From NCBI RefSeq assembly GCF_025515275.1, contig NZ_JAOPFU010000001.1, forward strand, positions 1 to 64,000: a stretch of DNA of 64,000 nt. Reading direction: 5' to 3'. The position numbers were made by a program, and so were the translations under genes. Numbering within the stretch: position 1 is the stretch's first letter; each line of letters opens with the position of its first letter. Under the pieces are notes generated by a model that saw only the letters and a program-made list of their open reading frames with translations, had not been told where the DNA came from and did no database searches. This DNA comes from Catenovulum sp. 2E275. GTDB taxonomy: Bacteria; Pseudomonadota; Gammaproteobacteria; Enterobacterales; Alteromonadaceae. This document shows positions 17,963 through 28,251 of the stretch, in pieces.

Positions 17963-18883
17963 TCAGGCTATCGCTAAATTAAATGCGTGTTTTGGCACAA
18001 TCGCGCCTTTATGTTGAATCACAATAGCAGCAGCTTTAGCCGCCAATAACACAGAATCTGTTATTCCTTGGCCAGATAATCTTGCACCCAAATAAACGCC
18101 ATTAAATGAATCACCAGCCGAGGTCGTATCTACAACATGCTCAACTGCCTGTATATCAATTTGAATGGCCTGCTGGTTATTAACGCAATACACCCCATGC
18201 TCACCATTTTTAATAATCAATTCATCGACATTAAAAGGCTTACAAAACTCAGCAACTTGTGTAGCTGTTGTTATGCCATATAAGGTTTTAAAATCATCGA
18301 CTCCAGGTAATAGCAAATTGGAATATGCAAACGCTTTTTCAAAATGAGATTTCGCTTCTTCTTTGTTATTCCAAAGTTGATGACGATAATTTGGATCAAA
18401 GGCTATTTTTACCCCTGCGCCTTTTAATTTATCTAGTAGCTCCCAAAACAGTGCTCGATCTTGTGGTTGGATCACAGCCAAAGAAATACCAGAAAAAAAG
18501 AACCAGTCGCTTGTACTCAGCTCAGCCAATGCGATTGCATCTATCCATTTCATCACTTGACGAACAGCAGCATCACTTCGCCAATAATTAAATGATCGTT
18601 CACCTTGCTGATCTAACTGAATCCAATATAAGCCCGCCAGTTTAATAGGATCCTGATAAACCAAGTCGCTTCCTAATGCCTCTTGCTTAAATAGTTGGAT
18701 CATCTCGTCACTTAGTTTGTCCTGACCAACAGCGGTAAGTAACCTGACATCCACTTGCTCAAATGCTCTTTTTAAATAAACAGCAGCATTAAAAAAATCT
18801 CCGGCAAATGCTTGATTCAAACTATTGCTCTGATTAGAGGACAACTCAATCATGCATTCGCCAAATAAATAAATTTTACTCAC
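17963..18883 (-). CDS. kdgK: 2-keto-3-deoxygluconate kinase
   Basis: A 306-residue PfkB-family sugar kinase that makes KDPG from KDG and ATP. The N-terminal FGECMIELS and the family signature DTTSAGDSFNGVYLGARL with the catalytic aspartate are complete. IAFDPNYRHQLW matches KDG kinases more closely than fructokinases. It follows the MFS transporter by three bases and precedes eda, so its assignment is supported by both sequence and order. Confidence 0.93.
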   Translation of the reverse strand: MSKIYLFGECMIELSSNQSNSLNQAFAGDFFNAAVYLKRAFEQVDVRLLTAVGQDKLSDEMIQLFKQEALGSDLVYQDPIKLAGLYWIQLDQQGERSFNYWRSDAAVRQVMKWIDAIALAELSTSDWFFFSGISLAVIQPQDRALFWELLDKLKGAGVKIAFDPNYRHQLWNNKEEAKSHFEKAFAYSNLLLPGVDDFKTLYGITTATQVAEFCKPFNVDELIIKNGEHGVYCVNNQQAIQIDIQAVEHVVDTTSAGDSFNGVYLGARLSGQGITDSVLLAAKAAAIVIQHKGAIVPKHAFNLAIA

Positions 18884-18886
18884 GGT

Positions 18887-20194
18887 TTAGCTTTTCCTTC
18901 TCACTGGTTTTATCTTACCGCCAACCACTAAAACGGCTAGCAACATAAGAGGAACCAAAGACGCACCTAAAATAAAGAAAGGTAAATAATGTGTCCCGTC
19001 TTGAGTAATAATTGGAACAATTTGAATAGCCGTAATAACACTCACCACGCCAACAGCCCCACTAATACCCGCTAAAGAGGCAACACTCTTGCCAGAAAAA
19101 TAATCACTAGGTAAAGTTTGAATATTATTTATCGCAGTTTGAAAACCAAATAGAATAATCGCAATTAATCCCATTGCCACCATAGGATGACTAGCAACAG
19201 ATGTAGCTAATAACGCAGGCAACATGCAAATCCCACCTAGTGCAACAACAGATTTGCGAGCTTTGTTAACACTCCAGCCACGCTGTATTAAACGTCCTGA
19301 TAGCCATCCGCCAAAAATAGCCCCGATCGCCGCGCCTACATAAGGGATCCAAGCAGATGCACCAATCTCTTTTACATCAAACCCAAATTTATCGTTTAAA
19401 TACAAAGGTAACCAAGCAACAAATAACCACCAAATAGGTTCAATAAAAAAACGTCCTAAAATCACACTCCAACTTTGGCGATGTGATAGCAACTCTTTTA
19501 AAGTAGGGACATATTCATCTACTTTTAATTCATCAATTTTGTCATCTAATTCAACTGCTTTTTGACCAGTCAGAATATATTGACGCTCTTCTTCTGTAAT
19601 CCAAGGGTGAGCATCAGGACCACATTTATACACAATTAACCAAGGAATTAACCAAACAAAACCTAAACTTGCAACAATAATGAATGTCGCTTGCCACCCA
19701 AAAAAAGCATATAAAGCAGCAACTAACGGCGGAGCTATAATACTCCCCATAGATGCGCCAGCCCCAAAAATGCCTTGTGCTAATGCTCGTTCACGAATAG
19801 GAAACCATTCGGCATTGGCTTTAGTGGCTCCCGGCCAGTTACCCGCTTCACCAAAGCCCAAAAGAATTCTAAATAAGCTAAATGAGGCAACTGAGGTTGC
19901 AACGGCATGTAGCGCAATAGAGATAGACCAAACAACAATAGATAATAAAAAGCCGATACGTGTTCCAACCGCATCAAATATTTTACCAAACACAGCTTGG
20001 CCAACAGCATAAGCAATTAAAAATACGCTCATAATATTGGCGTAATCATGGCTATCCATTCCTAGGTCTGCCGCTACACTAGGCCACATTACAGAAAGCG
20101 CTGTTCGGTCAATGTAATTAATAATGGTCGCAAACGAGACTAAGCTAACCACAAGCCATCTTAAATGTTTCATCTTAAATGTTGTATTTTTCAC
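18887..20194 (-). CDS. MFS uronate (DEH/KDG) transporter
   Basis: A 435-residue 12-helix permease of the anion:cation symporter family (ExuT-like). Family features are NYIDRTALSVMWP in helix 1, the GKIFDAVGTRIGF loop between helices 2 and 3, and RILLGFGEAGNWPGATKANAEWFP in helix 4. It probably takes unsaturated uronate monomer or its open-chain keto form (DEH) from the periplasm, where PL17 and PL6 release it. It lies 186 bases after the PL17 gene and three before kdgK. Confidence 0.88.
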   Translation of the reverse strand: MKNTTFKMKHLRWLVVSLVSFATIINYIDRTALSVMWPSVAADLGMDSHDYANIMSVFLIAYAVGQAVFGKIFDAVGTRIGFLLSIVVWSISIALHAVATSVASFSLFRILLGFGEAGNWPGATKANAEWFPIRERALAQGIFGAGASMGSIIAPPLVAALYAFFGWQATFIIVASLGFVWLIPWLIVYKCGPDAHPWITEEERQYILTGQKAVELDDKIDELKVDEYVPTLKELLSHRQSWSVILGRFFIEPIWWLFVAWLPLYLNDKFGFDVKEIGASAWIPYVGAAIGAIFGGWLSGRLIQRGWSVNKARKSVVALGGICMLPALLATSVASHPMVAMGLIAIILFGFQTAINNIQTLPSDYFSGKSVASLAGISGAVGVVSVITAIQIVPIITQDGTHYLPFFILGASLVPLMLLAVLVVGGKIKPVRRKS

Positions 20195-20380
20195 ATTAAG
20201 CTCCTAAAAAATATTGCTGTACAGCGCTAAATGATTCAGATAAAACACCCGCACTACGACACATCCCCACCTGTTTTATATCAGGCGGAATACAAAGGTT
20301 TAGTTGACTATTTGAGCGAATCTCAAATGCTTCATCATCTAATACAAAAACGTTATTTTGACTCATTAGATTCTCACTTC
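20195..20380 (-). other. Intra-operon gap with a small hairpin
   Basis: This 186-base gap separates PL17 from the transporter. ATTTGAG-CGAAT-CTCAAAT at 20310-20328 forms a short stem with no U-tract. No regulon motif is seen, so the downstream sugar-acid genes most likely depend on transcription from upstream. Confidence 0.4.
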
Positions 20381-22621
20381 TTAATTAATTTTAAACAATT
20401 CGGCACTGTGATTAAGCATGTATTGTTTTCCATTTATTTCAAATGGTTGAGGCTTAGTTAACTGATTTTGATAAGCAATCACAAACTCACTCATATCCTC
20501 TCGCTTAACATAAATCAGATTTATATTGTTCTGCTGCTCATAACGAATAGACTGAATGCTACTTTTGCTGTTCAAGGTAAATTCTTTCGACGGATTATAT
20601 TCGCCATGGGCTTCTAAAATGCTGACAAACTGATGAGCTGATTGCCCATTCACTCTGAATATAAAAGCCTTATCTTCGCGTAAATTAAAGTTCGGATCAT
20701 TAGCCCCTGTTTGAGTAAATAAAAATTCAAGATTTTTATGATTAACCGTTGAAAGCGTATAAAAACGACCATTTTGATTTAACCAAGTTAATTGACTAAT
20801 TGGTTGATTTAACTCAGGTTGACCTTTTGCCGTTAACCAAAGGTGCTGATAACCATTGTTATCACCTAATGGTTTTAATTGCTCAGTATTAGGTTTGTAT
20901 TTAAAATTTGACTCGATGAAGTCACCGTCATAATGATATGCCAAATCAAACTGGTGTTGCTTAAGAGATGTGACTTTAAACAGATCGACTACCCAATCAA
21001 TATTTTCATCAGCTACCGTAACCAATGCGATTGTTCTGGCTAACTTAATACCCGAATAAGCGGTATCAATCGAAGCTGAAACCAGTTTTACATTTTCTGT
21101 ATTAGCAAATAAATTAACTTTAGGATGATGCTGATTTCCAACTTTAGTATTTCCGTTAAAATGACTGGATTGATCAACAACTAGAGTATTATGAGCAATA
21201 GTTTGTTGAGCATATGAATCATTTTCAGGTAAATAACGACCACCGAATTTTGCCACTACATTTAAAAAGCGAGCGGCGCCATAATCAGTTAAGATTTCAG
21301 CCCCTTTATCATAAAAAGACAAACCTAACTTATCAAAATGGCCATGACCTAACCCTTGAGATGTTGCTTTAATTGTTGCTACACTTGCGGTGTTACGACT
21401 ATCACTACGTAATACCACAAATGCACCTTCTGTTCCGTCTGCACCATCACCAAAAGCCTGAGTAACAAATTGATAATCAGTTTGTAGTTCTTTATCTAAA
21501 GCTGAGGCTACTTTTAAGCCATCTCCCGTTAAAATAACCTTATCTTGTTGTTTGGCAATATCTAATAAACCTGTATCACCACTAATCCCATACGCAATGG
21601 CGATCCCGTGCACAAGCTCAATGGTATCAATGCCTTTAGATTTAATCGCATCATTAATCGGAAAAAATAACCCGTTATAGCTAAGCTGTGCAGTTGTATT
21701 GATCGCTTTTAATAAAATTTGATCACGATACTCAAAAATCTGTCGTTCAGGCTGATTATTTTGAATGGCTTTTGCAAAGGTCACAAAAGGCATTAATGCA
21801 TAACGTTGATAATAAGGGCCTTCGTTATAATATCCATTCGGAGAAAATAACTCGTCCAACTGGCGCATAAACCCGCCAGTGCCCGATTTATCTAAACCAT
21901 AAAGTGCTTTTTCTACCCAGTCTGGTTTATTTAAAACATAACCTGTCATCCCAACTGCGCAAGTTGCCCAAGTCCCGTGGTTATGAATTTTATCAAAGGT
22001 TTGTGGCGACTGTTCTGATAAAAAAAGAGCGACAGGTTCAAGCACACCTTGTTCAATAATTTGCCTATCATCTACAGATAAAAACTCATATACATAATCG
22101 TATGCTTGAATCGTATGAACTAACCAGACGGCTTCATTTAAACCTTGCCAAAAAAGTTTACCCGGATTATTACTTTTAACCTCAGGATGCAAATCTAACT
22201 TGGGATATAATTTGGCATATTCAAATAAAATATTTTTCACAAACTCAGCATATTTAGCCTGTTGTGTAATCTGAAATAATATTCCTGCTTCATACATCAA
22301 GCGATAATTATTTTTATGTACCTCATGGGTATAACCACCACCAGCATCCTTAGGAAAGGGAACATTTATTGGTTGCTCTAATGCTTTGTCAACAGTTGCT
22401 TGACGATTCAAAAAAGCAGTTTGAAAACGACCAGGGTGATTAATCGCATTTCGCATTGAAACAATATCAGCAAAGCTATTAACTAAATTAGGATGCTGTT
22501 GTAGCTGCTGACGTTCAATTACATTTTGGAGTTGCGCATAAGCTGGAGCTACATAAGCTAAGTTAGCCGATGAAAACGCTAAGCTTAATAATAAAAATTG
22601 ATTTAGTTTACATGTTTTCAT
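20381..22621 (-). CDS. PL17 oligoalginate lyase
   Basis: A 746-residue exported exolytic lyase that releases unsaturated monouronate from alginate oligomers. A signal peptide ends at APAYAQ. The alpha-helical AlgL-like domain (about 50-370) carries NHGTWATCAVG and FSPNGYYNEGPYYQRYA, which hold the catalytic Asn-His and Tyr of the family. A heparinase II/III-like beta domain follows (about 380-700) with GLGHGHFDKLGLSFYDKG. Length and order match the Alg17C type. It starts nine bases after the PL6 stop and is tightly coupled to it. The product would be taken up by the MFS protein encoded next. Confidence 0.93.
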   Translation of the reverse strand: MKTCKLNQFLLLSLAFSSANLAYVAPAYAQLQNVIERQQLQQHPNLVNSFADIVSMRNAINHPGRFQTAFLNRQATVDKALEQPINVPFPKDAGGGYTHEVHKNNYRLMYEAGILFQITQQAKYAEFVKNILFEYAKLYPKLDLHPEVKSNNPGKLFWQGLNEAVWLVHTIQAYDYVYEFLSVDDRQIIEQGVLEPVALFLSEQSPQTFDKIHNHGTWATCAVGMTGYVLNKPDWVEKALYGLDKSGTGGFMRQLDELFSPNGYYNEGPYYQRYALMPFVTFAKAIQNNQPERQIFEYRDQILLKAINTTAQLSYNGLFFPINDAIKSKGIDTIELVHGIAIAYGISGDTGLLDIAKQQDKVILTGDGLKVASALDKELQTDYQFVTQAFGDGADGTEGAFVVLRSDSRNTASVATIKATSQGLGHGHFDKLGLSFYDKGAEILTDYGAARFLNVVAKFGGRYLPENDSYAQQTIAHNTLVVDQSSHFNGNTKVGNQHHPKVNLFANTENVKLVSASIDTAYSGIKLARTIALVTVADENIDWVVDLFKVTSLKQHQFDLAYHYDGDFIESNFKYKPNTEQLKPLGDNNGYQHLWLTAKGQPELNQPISQLTWLNQNGRFYTLSTVNHKNLEFLFTQTGANDPNFNLREDKAFIFRVNGQSAHQFVSILEAHGEYNPSKEFTLNSKSSIQSIRYEQQNNINLIYVKREDMSEFVIAYQNQLTKPQPFEINGKQYMLNHSAELFKIN

Positions 22622-22630
22622 TGCGCACCA

Positions 22631-24859
22631 TTATTTAAATACATTTTGATGGAATATAGCTGTTGGTTTTTGGTCAAATATTAACTCAACCACTTCAGGT
22701 CTAGCTGTATTACTAAAAACGTTATGACGGATCAAAGTTTTGGGATCGCCTACGGTATGCTCTACTTTCACTAGAGCACTGTGTTTAAATTGGTTATATT
22801 CCATCAACGTATGTTGTACACCATGCAAATGTACCGCAGATTTCAATTTATTTCTTTTACCTAAACCAACTTGTGATAAGGTATTGTTTTTCATTTCTAA
22901 ATGCGGGCCAAATGTACTTTCATCAGTACCACCTCGATATAAATCAAGCAATGCACCTTGTACTTGAGCAAACTGATTATTGTTGATTACAACATACTCA
23001 GCGTTATAAATGCCTTGATCATCAGTTTCTTGATTTAAACGCAATAAATCTCCGCTAATATCTCTAAATTGACTATTTTCAATTGAAATTAAGTCAGCAA
23101 AACTGCGAGCACCGGCATCAAAAAAATGGAATGAGTGATTAACATTTAAATCAGTTACCTTGCTGTTACTCATAACAAACTGATAGTTTTTATACATTCC
23201 CCACTTCTGTGTTCTAATCAAGACATTACCACTAGAATCAGGGCTTAAACGTCCACTTAAGTGCACACCATCTAGCTTTAACGAACCTGAATTTTGTATT
23301 TCAAATAAACTACTACGCTCAGGTAAAATTAAGACCTGTGCATTCGGCGCAGCTTTAAAGCTAATGGTTTTATTCACCGCTAAAATTTTATGCGCAATAT
23401 ACTCCCCAGCGGCTAGTTCAATAATATCGCCTGAATTTGCATGTGCTAAAGCCTCAGCTAACACACCGTCACCCGGAGCAATACTGATCACCTTACCCGT
23501 GTCAAATTCAATGGCTAGATCAGCTTTGCTATACCAAGCAGGACCGGTATCCGTTTTAGTTAATATCTTACTCAAGTTAGCACCAACTTGAGTATTGGCT
23601 AGAGTAAGCAATCCATTAGTATCTTGCTGTAAATCTAAATTAGTATAACTTAGTGCTTTTTGGCTAAAATCTGCCTTAAAGTTGGCTAAGTTATTGGAGA
23701 ATTCAATGCCGCTAATATCATCCAAAATAGTAAATGGAGATGCCTTATTTTGATTATAAATCAAGTTATTTTTAAAACTTGAATTCTTAGGGGTAGATGT
23801 TCTTTCACTATCAGAACCTGCCCCCAGGTAAATATTATCGACATTAATGAGGGTATTATTTTCAATCACCGCATTAACAACTTGATGATAACGATTAATC
23901 GGAGAGTCAGGTACCCCATTCATCACGGTAAAACCACTACCAAAACGATATCCCGTTAGCCCTGACAAATAGTTATTGCGAATAACCTGATCCCGGTTAA
24001 TTACCCGAATACCGCCAGTATGCTCAACACCATTCCCCAAAAACACATTATTCTCAATAACATTACCATTGCCATGACGTAACGTTAATGTGCCACGTGA
24101 TTGATAAAATACATTATGGCTAATTTGATTTTTACCTGATTTAACTGAAATAATTTCAACTTCACCGTCGCATCTATCAAAATAATTGTGCTCAACCCGA
24201 GTAAGTGAATCTGTTAATGAATAATGACTGGTTCCAATGCGCAAAGTTTCACCACCGTTAGAACCAAATGTAGGGCGCGGACCAAAATAATTATGATCAA
24301 TCAAATGGTGGTTATGCTGGCTTGCCTCAGTGTTGAGCCGAACAGCTATGGTCACACCTTTATTTCTTTTACCCCGTAAAAAGGAGTGGTCAAAACGATT
24401 ATGTTTACCATAAAGTGCAACCCAATAATCAGATTCAAACCTATCTGGGTTACTATATTCATCAATCACAACCTCGCTAACTCGGCTATGATTTGCCAGT
24501 TCTTGATCATTATATTTAAAGGCAATAACCGCACTGCTGGGTGTATAACCATTTTTAAAAATTAAGCCTGAAACTACCAAATACTCTCCGGCCAAACGCA
24601 AGTTAGATTGTCCACTTAGAATCACTTTACCTTTGGTTTGAGCTGTTAAAGTAATCGGCTTATCCTTAGTACCCTTGCCTTTAAATACAATTTCAAAATC
24701 ATGCCATACACCATCTGCTAAAATTATCGTATCACCTGGCAATAATTTTTTAGCAACCGCTTGATATTCAACCTGATTAACCACTTTATATTCAGCTGAA
24801 AAACCAACACTACTTATCAAACATAATAAACTACTTAGCAGTAGTTGACGCATTTTCAT
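22631..24859 (-). CDS. PL6 alginate lyase, two beta-helix domains
   Basis: A 742-residue exported lyase with the size and layout of the exolytic AlyGC type: an N-terminal catalytic beta-helix (about 25-430) and a second, smaller helix domain (about 450-740). The signal peptide ends near VGFSA. Catalytic residues are visible as Lys240 in EIISVKSG and Arg261 in LTLRHGNGN, with the NGGETLRIGTS and calcium-site DGEVE segments. It lies 113 bases after the TonB receptor gene, but an intrinsic terminator fills that gap. Only about 25 bases separate the U-tract from the ATG, so it must be reached by read-through. GAGGGG precedes the start. Confidence 0.93.
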   Translation of the reverse strand: MKMRQLLLSSLLCLISSVGFSAEYKVVNQVEYQAVAKKLLPGDTIILADGVWHDFEIVFKGKGTKDKPITLTAQTKGKVILSGQSNLRLAGEYLVVSGLIFKNGYTPSSAVIAFKYNDQELANHSRVSEVVIDEYSNPDRFESDYWVALYGKHNRFDHSFLRGKRNKGVTIAVRLNTEASQHNHHLIDHNYFGPRPTFGSNGGETLRIGTSHYSLTDSLTRVEHNYFDRCDGEVEIISVKSGKNQISHNVFYQSRGTLTLRHGNGNVIENNVFLGNGVEHTGGIRVINRDQVIRNNYLSGLTGYRFGSGFTVMNGVPDSPINRYHQVVNAVIENNTLINVDNIYLGAGSDSERTSTPKNSSFKNNLIYNQNKASPFTILDDISGIEFSNNLANFKADFSQKALSYTNLDLQQDTNGLLTLANTQVGANLSKILTKTDTGPAWYSKADLAIEFDTGKVISIAPGDGVLAEALAHANSGDIIELAAGEYIAHKILAVNKTISFKAAPNAQVLILPERSSLFEIQNSGSLKLDGVHLSGRLSPDSSGNVLIRTQKWGMYKNYQFVMSNSKVTDLNVNHSFHFFDAGARSFADLISIENSQFRDISGDLLRLNQETDDQGIYNAEYVVINNNQFAQVQGALLDLYRGGTDESTFGPHLEMKNNTLSQVGLGKRNKLKSAVHLHGVQHTLMEYNQFKHSALVKVEHTVGDPKTLIRHNVFSNTARPEVVELIFDQKPTAIFHQNVFK

Positions 24860-24884
24860 ATTAACCCCTCATCATTTTAAGCTT

Positions 24885-24924
24885 AAAAAAGGAGCGCACT
24901 TAAAAGTAGGTATTAGTGCGCTCC
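24885..24924 (-). terminator. Intrinsic terminator between TonB receptor and PL6
   Basis: GGAGCGCACT and AGTGCGCTCC form a perfect ten-pair, GC-rich stem, followed on the minus strand by TTTTTTAAGC. It stands inside the operon, directly before the PL6 leader. Confidence 0.88.
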
Positions 24925-24934
24925 AAGAGACTCG

Positions 24935-24965
24935 TTGGCAATGCCTAATGGCGGAGCATTGCCAA
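24935..24965 (-). other. Second strong hairpin after the TonB receptor
   Basis: TTGGCAATGC and GCATTGCCAA pair perfectly around an 11-base loop, seven bases after the receptor stop codon. It has no U-tract and precedes the true terminator, so it may protect the 3' end of the receptor mRNA. Confidence 0.65.
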
Positions 24966-24972
24966 CAACCGC

Positions 24973-27900
24973 TTAAAACTTAGCTTTAAAGCTTAGGAAA
25001 TATTTAGGACCAGAACTAGAAATTAATGTAGGTGTAGTCTGAGTCCCGCGTGTCATATACTGAGCTTCGTCTAACACATTTTGTGCTTTAAACGACACAG
25101 AATAATTTTTACTGATCTTATATTTAGCAGTTGCATCAACATATTCAAACGGTTCAACATAGCGATTTGCGGTAGCACCAGAGTTAGGTTGGAAATATTT
25201 TGAACGAGATTTATACAATACTCTAAATTCAAAATCCCCAATATCCCAGTATACCGAGCCTGAAAAAACATTTTTAGAAAAACCAAATACGTTTGCAGGT
25301 TCAATAAAATCATAACCCTCTTGAGTTAATTCGCCCTCAGCATTATATGCATCACCAAACGCACCATCCTCATTTTCAAACGACGAACTTGCATAGTTAT
25401 AAGATAACTTAGTGCCTAATCCATCAAACGGCTCAGGTAAAAATGCGAAATTATGTTGGTAAGACAACTCAATCCCTCTTAAATAAGCTGGATCGCTAGT
25501 ATATGCACTCGAGTTAACTATAGTTGCAATTTCTTGCCCATCTATTGTTAATGTTTCATCTAACTGAACAGAACGGAAATTTGCAGCAAACTTTTTAAAA
25601 TAAAACGCACCCGATAAATACATATCTTGTGAGGGATACCATTCAAGTGAAATATCAGCATTAGTTGACATCAGAGGATCCATATATGGATTATCACCAT
25701 CAACTCGATTTATCAAATCAGTAGGATCGGTAATATCATTATCATCACTGGTTGAGATAATACGCCCGGCACCTAAATCTTGAAGATTAGGACGAGACAA
25801 AGCTTTATAAGCAGCAAACCTTAACATCACATCATTATCTAAATGGAAAGATAAATTAGCACTCGGTAATACACGAACCGATTTATTTTCACGTGTGTAA
25901 ACATCGATTTCGCCTTCAATTGCCTGAATTTTATAATTAGTTGTACCGTCATCCTGTACTGTTGAAGTGATTTCATAAGCACCAGCATAACCAGTTGATT
26001 CAATCTGGGTTTCTACCACGCGAACGCCAATATTACCGGTCACATCATAACCAAACAGATTAGTATAAATATTCCCCATGGCATAAAGTGCTAAAATGTT
26101 TTCATCAATTAAATCATCACCAGCACTTCTGCGATCAGTGTACGGTTTGATGTCAACAAAAGAATATGTGCCGTCTGCTTGTAACTCACCTTGCTGAGAA
26201 ATATTTGCAAAACCGCATCGGCCGTCAAATTGAGCCCACTGGTTTGCCGCAATTCCTAGATCAGAGTTACCGGATAATGCTTTACCATCCTCACTAGACA
26301 TCCACTCAGGGTTAGACCAATCCTTAAAACAGTTTTCAATTAACAAATTACCAAGCACAGTATCATCTACTTGATATTCTGCGGTATCTTCGCCGGTAAC
26401 AGGGTTAATAGCTCGATCTGTATCATTATCTGAATACAAAGACTCTTCTGAATAACGAACACCTGCTTTTACACTTGTAAAAATATCATTATCTAATACA
26501 TATTCAGCATCAAATTTAACGGCTTTAAGACGGTCAAAACGCTCATCCATTTCACGCTCATAACGATTACGTGTGGCTTTGCCATTATTATATTCTGTTG
26601 ACCAAGATTGCGGGCTAGTTGGATCAAACACTCCTACACCAGTATACCCAGCGTCGCCTTCAGCTTTTCGATTTTCATCTAAAAAAGTCAGCTCTGGTAA
26701 ACGGTTATTACTTAGATCTAAAGCATAATTCCAGTAATCACCCGTGACCACTCTGGATTTCCAACTGGTGCGGTTACGCCATGATTTTGAATAAGATAAA
26801 TCAAGTTCAACTCTTAATTTATCATTTACATAGTGCTCAACATTCAAACCTAAACCATTATAAGTTTCATCTTCTTCACGGTAATAACCCTGAGCTTCTA
26901 ACTTAGCAATACCCGTCATGTACTGCAATGAGTGATCATCCCCAATAATATGATCATCCAATGATCTGCGAGCACTGGTTAAAATAAAATCGTGTCTATC
27001 TTCAAAATAAAAATTATTTGAATACTCTACATCAAGGTTAATATCCCAATCTGAATTTGGTTGCCATTGCAACGTCCCGACAAACGCTTCACGTTCATCT
27101 TCTTCTTCTTGATTACGAAATGTGTAACTTGACGGGGTGATAAATACCGAATCTTGATCAAACTGACTGATATTATCTCTGTCAACATTTGTATTGCTAT
27201 CGTCTTCACAATCACCAGATGTTCTGTTTAACGGTGTGCCATCTGCTAATCTTGTTGCACATGAATACATGGTTGAACTAGATAACACGCTTTCTTCTGG
27301 GTTAGAAGAATCTGCTCTTTTATAACCTAATGAGAAACCAAAATCCCCAAATTGAGTGTCTCTGATTTGGTCAACATAAGATAAATTTAATTCACTGCCT
27401 AGCCCATTGTAATCATCTTGGCGGGCAGTATGAGAGTTATAAACTCCCTCAATCTCAGCAATTACCTGACGCTTGCCATAATCTAATGCTTTTAAAGGAT
27501 CAACATTAATAGTACCTGCAACACCACCTTCAATCAGATCGGCCTGTTGTGATTTATAAACAACCACTTTATCACTTAACTCTGACGGAAATTTTTTAAA
27601 GTTAACCGCTCTTGAGTCACCCGCACTGGTTACAGTACGCTGGTTAAAGGTTGCATACCCTAAAAATGGTCCTAATCCACGAATAGACATTTCAGAAGCA
27701 CTACCTTTACCACGGTGACCAGAAACACTGGTAATGTTTTCAATAACATCAGATAAAGATAAACCCGGTAGTTCGCCAAAATCCGCAGCGGCAATAGCAT
27801 CTACAATAGCAACCGTATTTTTCTTTTCGCTTAAAGAGCGAGTCATAGTTGCTCGATTTCCTGTTACCTGTATGGTTTCAGTTGCTTCAACTTCATCGTT

Positions 27901-28014
27901 AGCTTGCTGAGCATAAAGCGGGTTAAAAGCAGATAGCAGTAAAATCGCAGAAATAGATTTACTAACAGCCGAAACGTTAAATTGTGTATTTATTTTTTTG
28001 TTAATATTTTTCAT
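24973..28014 (-). CDS. TonB-dependent receptor for alginate oligomers
   Basis: A 1013-residue outer-membrane receptor of the large Caulobacter-type class used for polysaccharide fragments. The signal peptide ends at PLYAQ, the TonB box is ETIQVTG, and the plug contains LPGLSLSDVIENITSVSG and EMSIRGLGPFLGYATFNQR. The barrel ends in FLSFKAKF. It heads the operon that runs through PL6, PL17, transporter, kdgK, eda, tpiA, fba and fbp. Three copies of the regulon motif lie upstream, in the region shared with the divergent FadR-type gene. The ligand is inferred from this context. Confidence 0.92.
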   Translation of the reverse strand: MKNINKKINTQFNVSAVSKSISAILLLSAFNPLYAQQANDEVEATETIQVTGNRATMTRSLSEKKNTVAIVDAIAAADFGELPGLSLSDVIENITSVSGHRGKGSASEMSIRGLGPFLGYATFNQRTVTSAGDSRAVNFKKFPSELSDKVVVYKSQQADLIEGGVAGTINVDPLKALDYGKRQVIAEIEGVYNSHTARQDDYNGLGSELNLSYVDQIRDTQFGDFGFSLGYKRADSSNPEESVLSSSTMYSCATRLADGTPLNRTSGDCEDDSNTNVDRDNISQFDQDSVFITPSSYTFRNQEEEDEREAFVGTLQWQPNSDWDINLDVEYSNNFYFEDRHDFILTSARRSLDDHIIGDDHSLQYMTGIAKLEAQGYYREEDETYNGLGLNVEHYVNDKLRVELDLSYSKSWRNRTSWKSRVVTGDYWNYALDLSNNRLPELTFLDENRKAEGDAGYTGVGVFDPTSPQSWSTEYNNGKATRNRYEREMDERFDRLKAVKFDAEYVLDNDIFTSVKAGVRYSEESLYSDNDTDRAINPVTGEDTAEYQVDDTVLGNLLIENCFKDWSNPEWMSSEDGKALSGNSDLGIAANQWAQFDGRCGFANISQQGELQADGTYSFVDIKPYTDRRSAGDDLIDENILALYAMGNIYTNLFGYDVTGNIGVRVVETQIESTGYAGAYEITSTVQDDGTTNYKIQAIEGEIDVYTRENKSVRVLPSANLSFHLDNDVMLRFAAYKALSRPNLQDLGAGRIISTSDDNDITDPTDLINRVDGDNPYMDPLMSTNADISLEWYPSQDMYLSGAFYFKKFAANFRSVQLDETLTIDGQEIATIVNSSAYTSDPAYLRGIELSYQHNFAFLPEPFDGLGTKLSYNYASSSFENEDGAFGDAYNAEGELTQEGYDFIEPANVFGFSKNVFSGSVYWDIGDFEFRVLYKSRSKYFQPNSGATANRYVEPFEYVDATAKYKISKNYSVSFKAQNVLDEAQYMTRGTQTTPTLISSSGPKYFLSFKAKF

Positions 28015-28116
28015 AGTGCTGAGCCTTAAAATTGTTAACGCCTTAGCGCGTCAAAATGACAGACACTATAATCTAACCAAAAGTTAAACATTATGTCAAA
28101 CAGTATTTAAACAAAA

Positions 28117-28176
28117 TGACTTACAATAATAAATCCATGTATTACAATAAATCCAGGTCAATTTGTATTACAAATT
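28117..28176. promoter_or_regulatory. Operator cluster between TonB receptor and FadR-type gene
   Basis: Three related sites occur: TGACTTACAATAAT at 28117-28130, TGTATTACAATAA at 28138-28150, and the perfect 17-base palindrome AATTTGTATTACAAATT at 28160-28176. The last is a plausible binding site for a dimeric GntR/FadR-type regulator. Its place before the regulator gene and the main operon fits autoregulation plus control of catabolism. Confidence 0.7.
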
Positions 28177-28251
28177 AATTCACATATTGCTAAGAATATG
28201 TAAAATAGACTATATTAAGTTAAAAACCATTTTTTAATTTTAGGAAATGAA

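Noticed and set aside
20231-20461. A 76-codon plus-strand frame overlapping the PL17 3' end
   Set aside because: It has no ribosome site, no recognisable product, and runs antisense into a solid gene.
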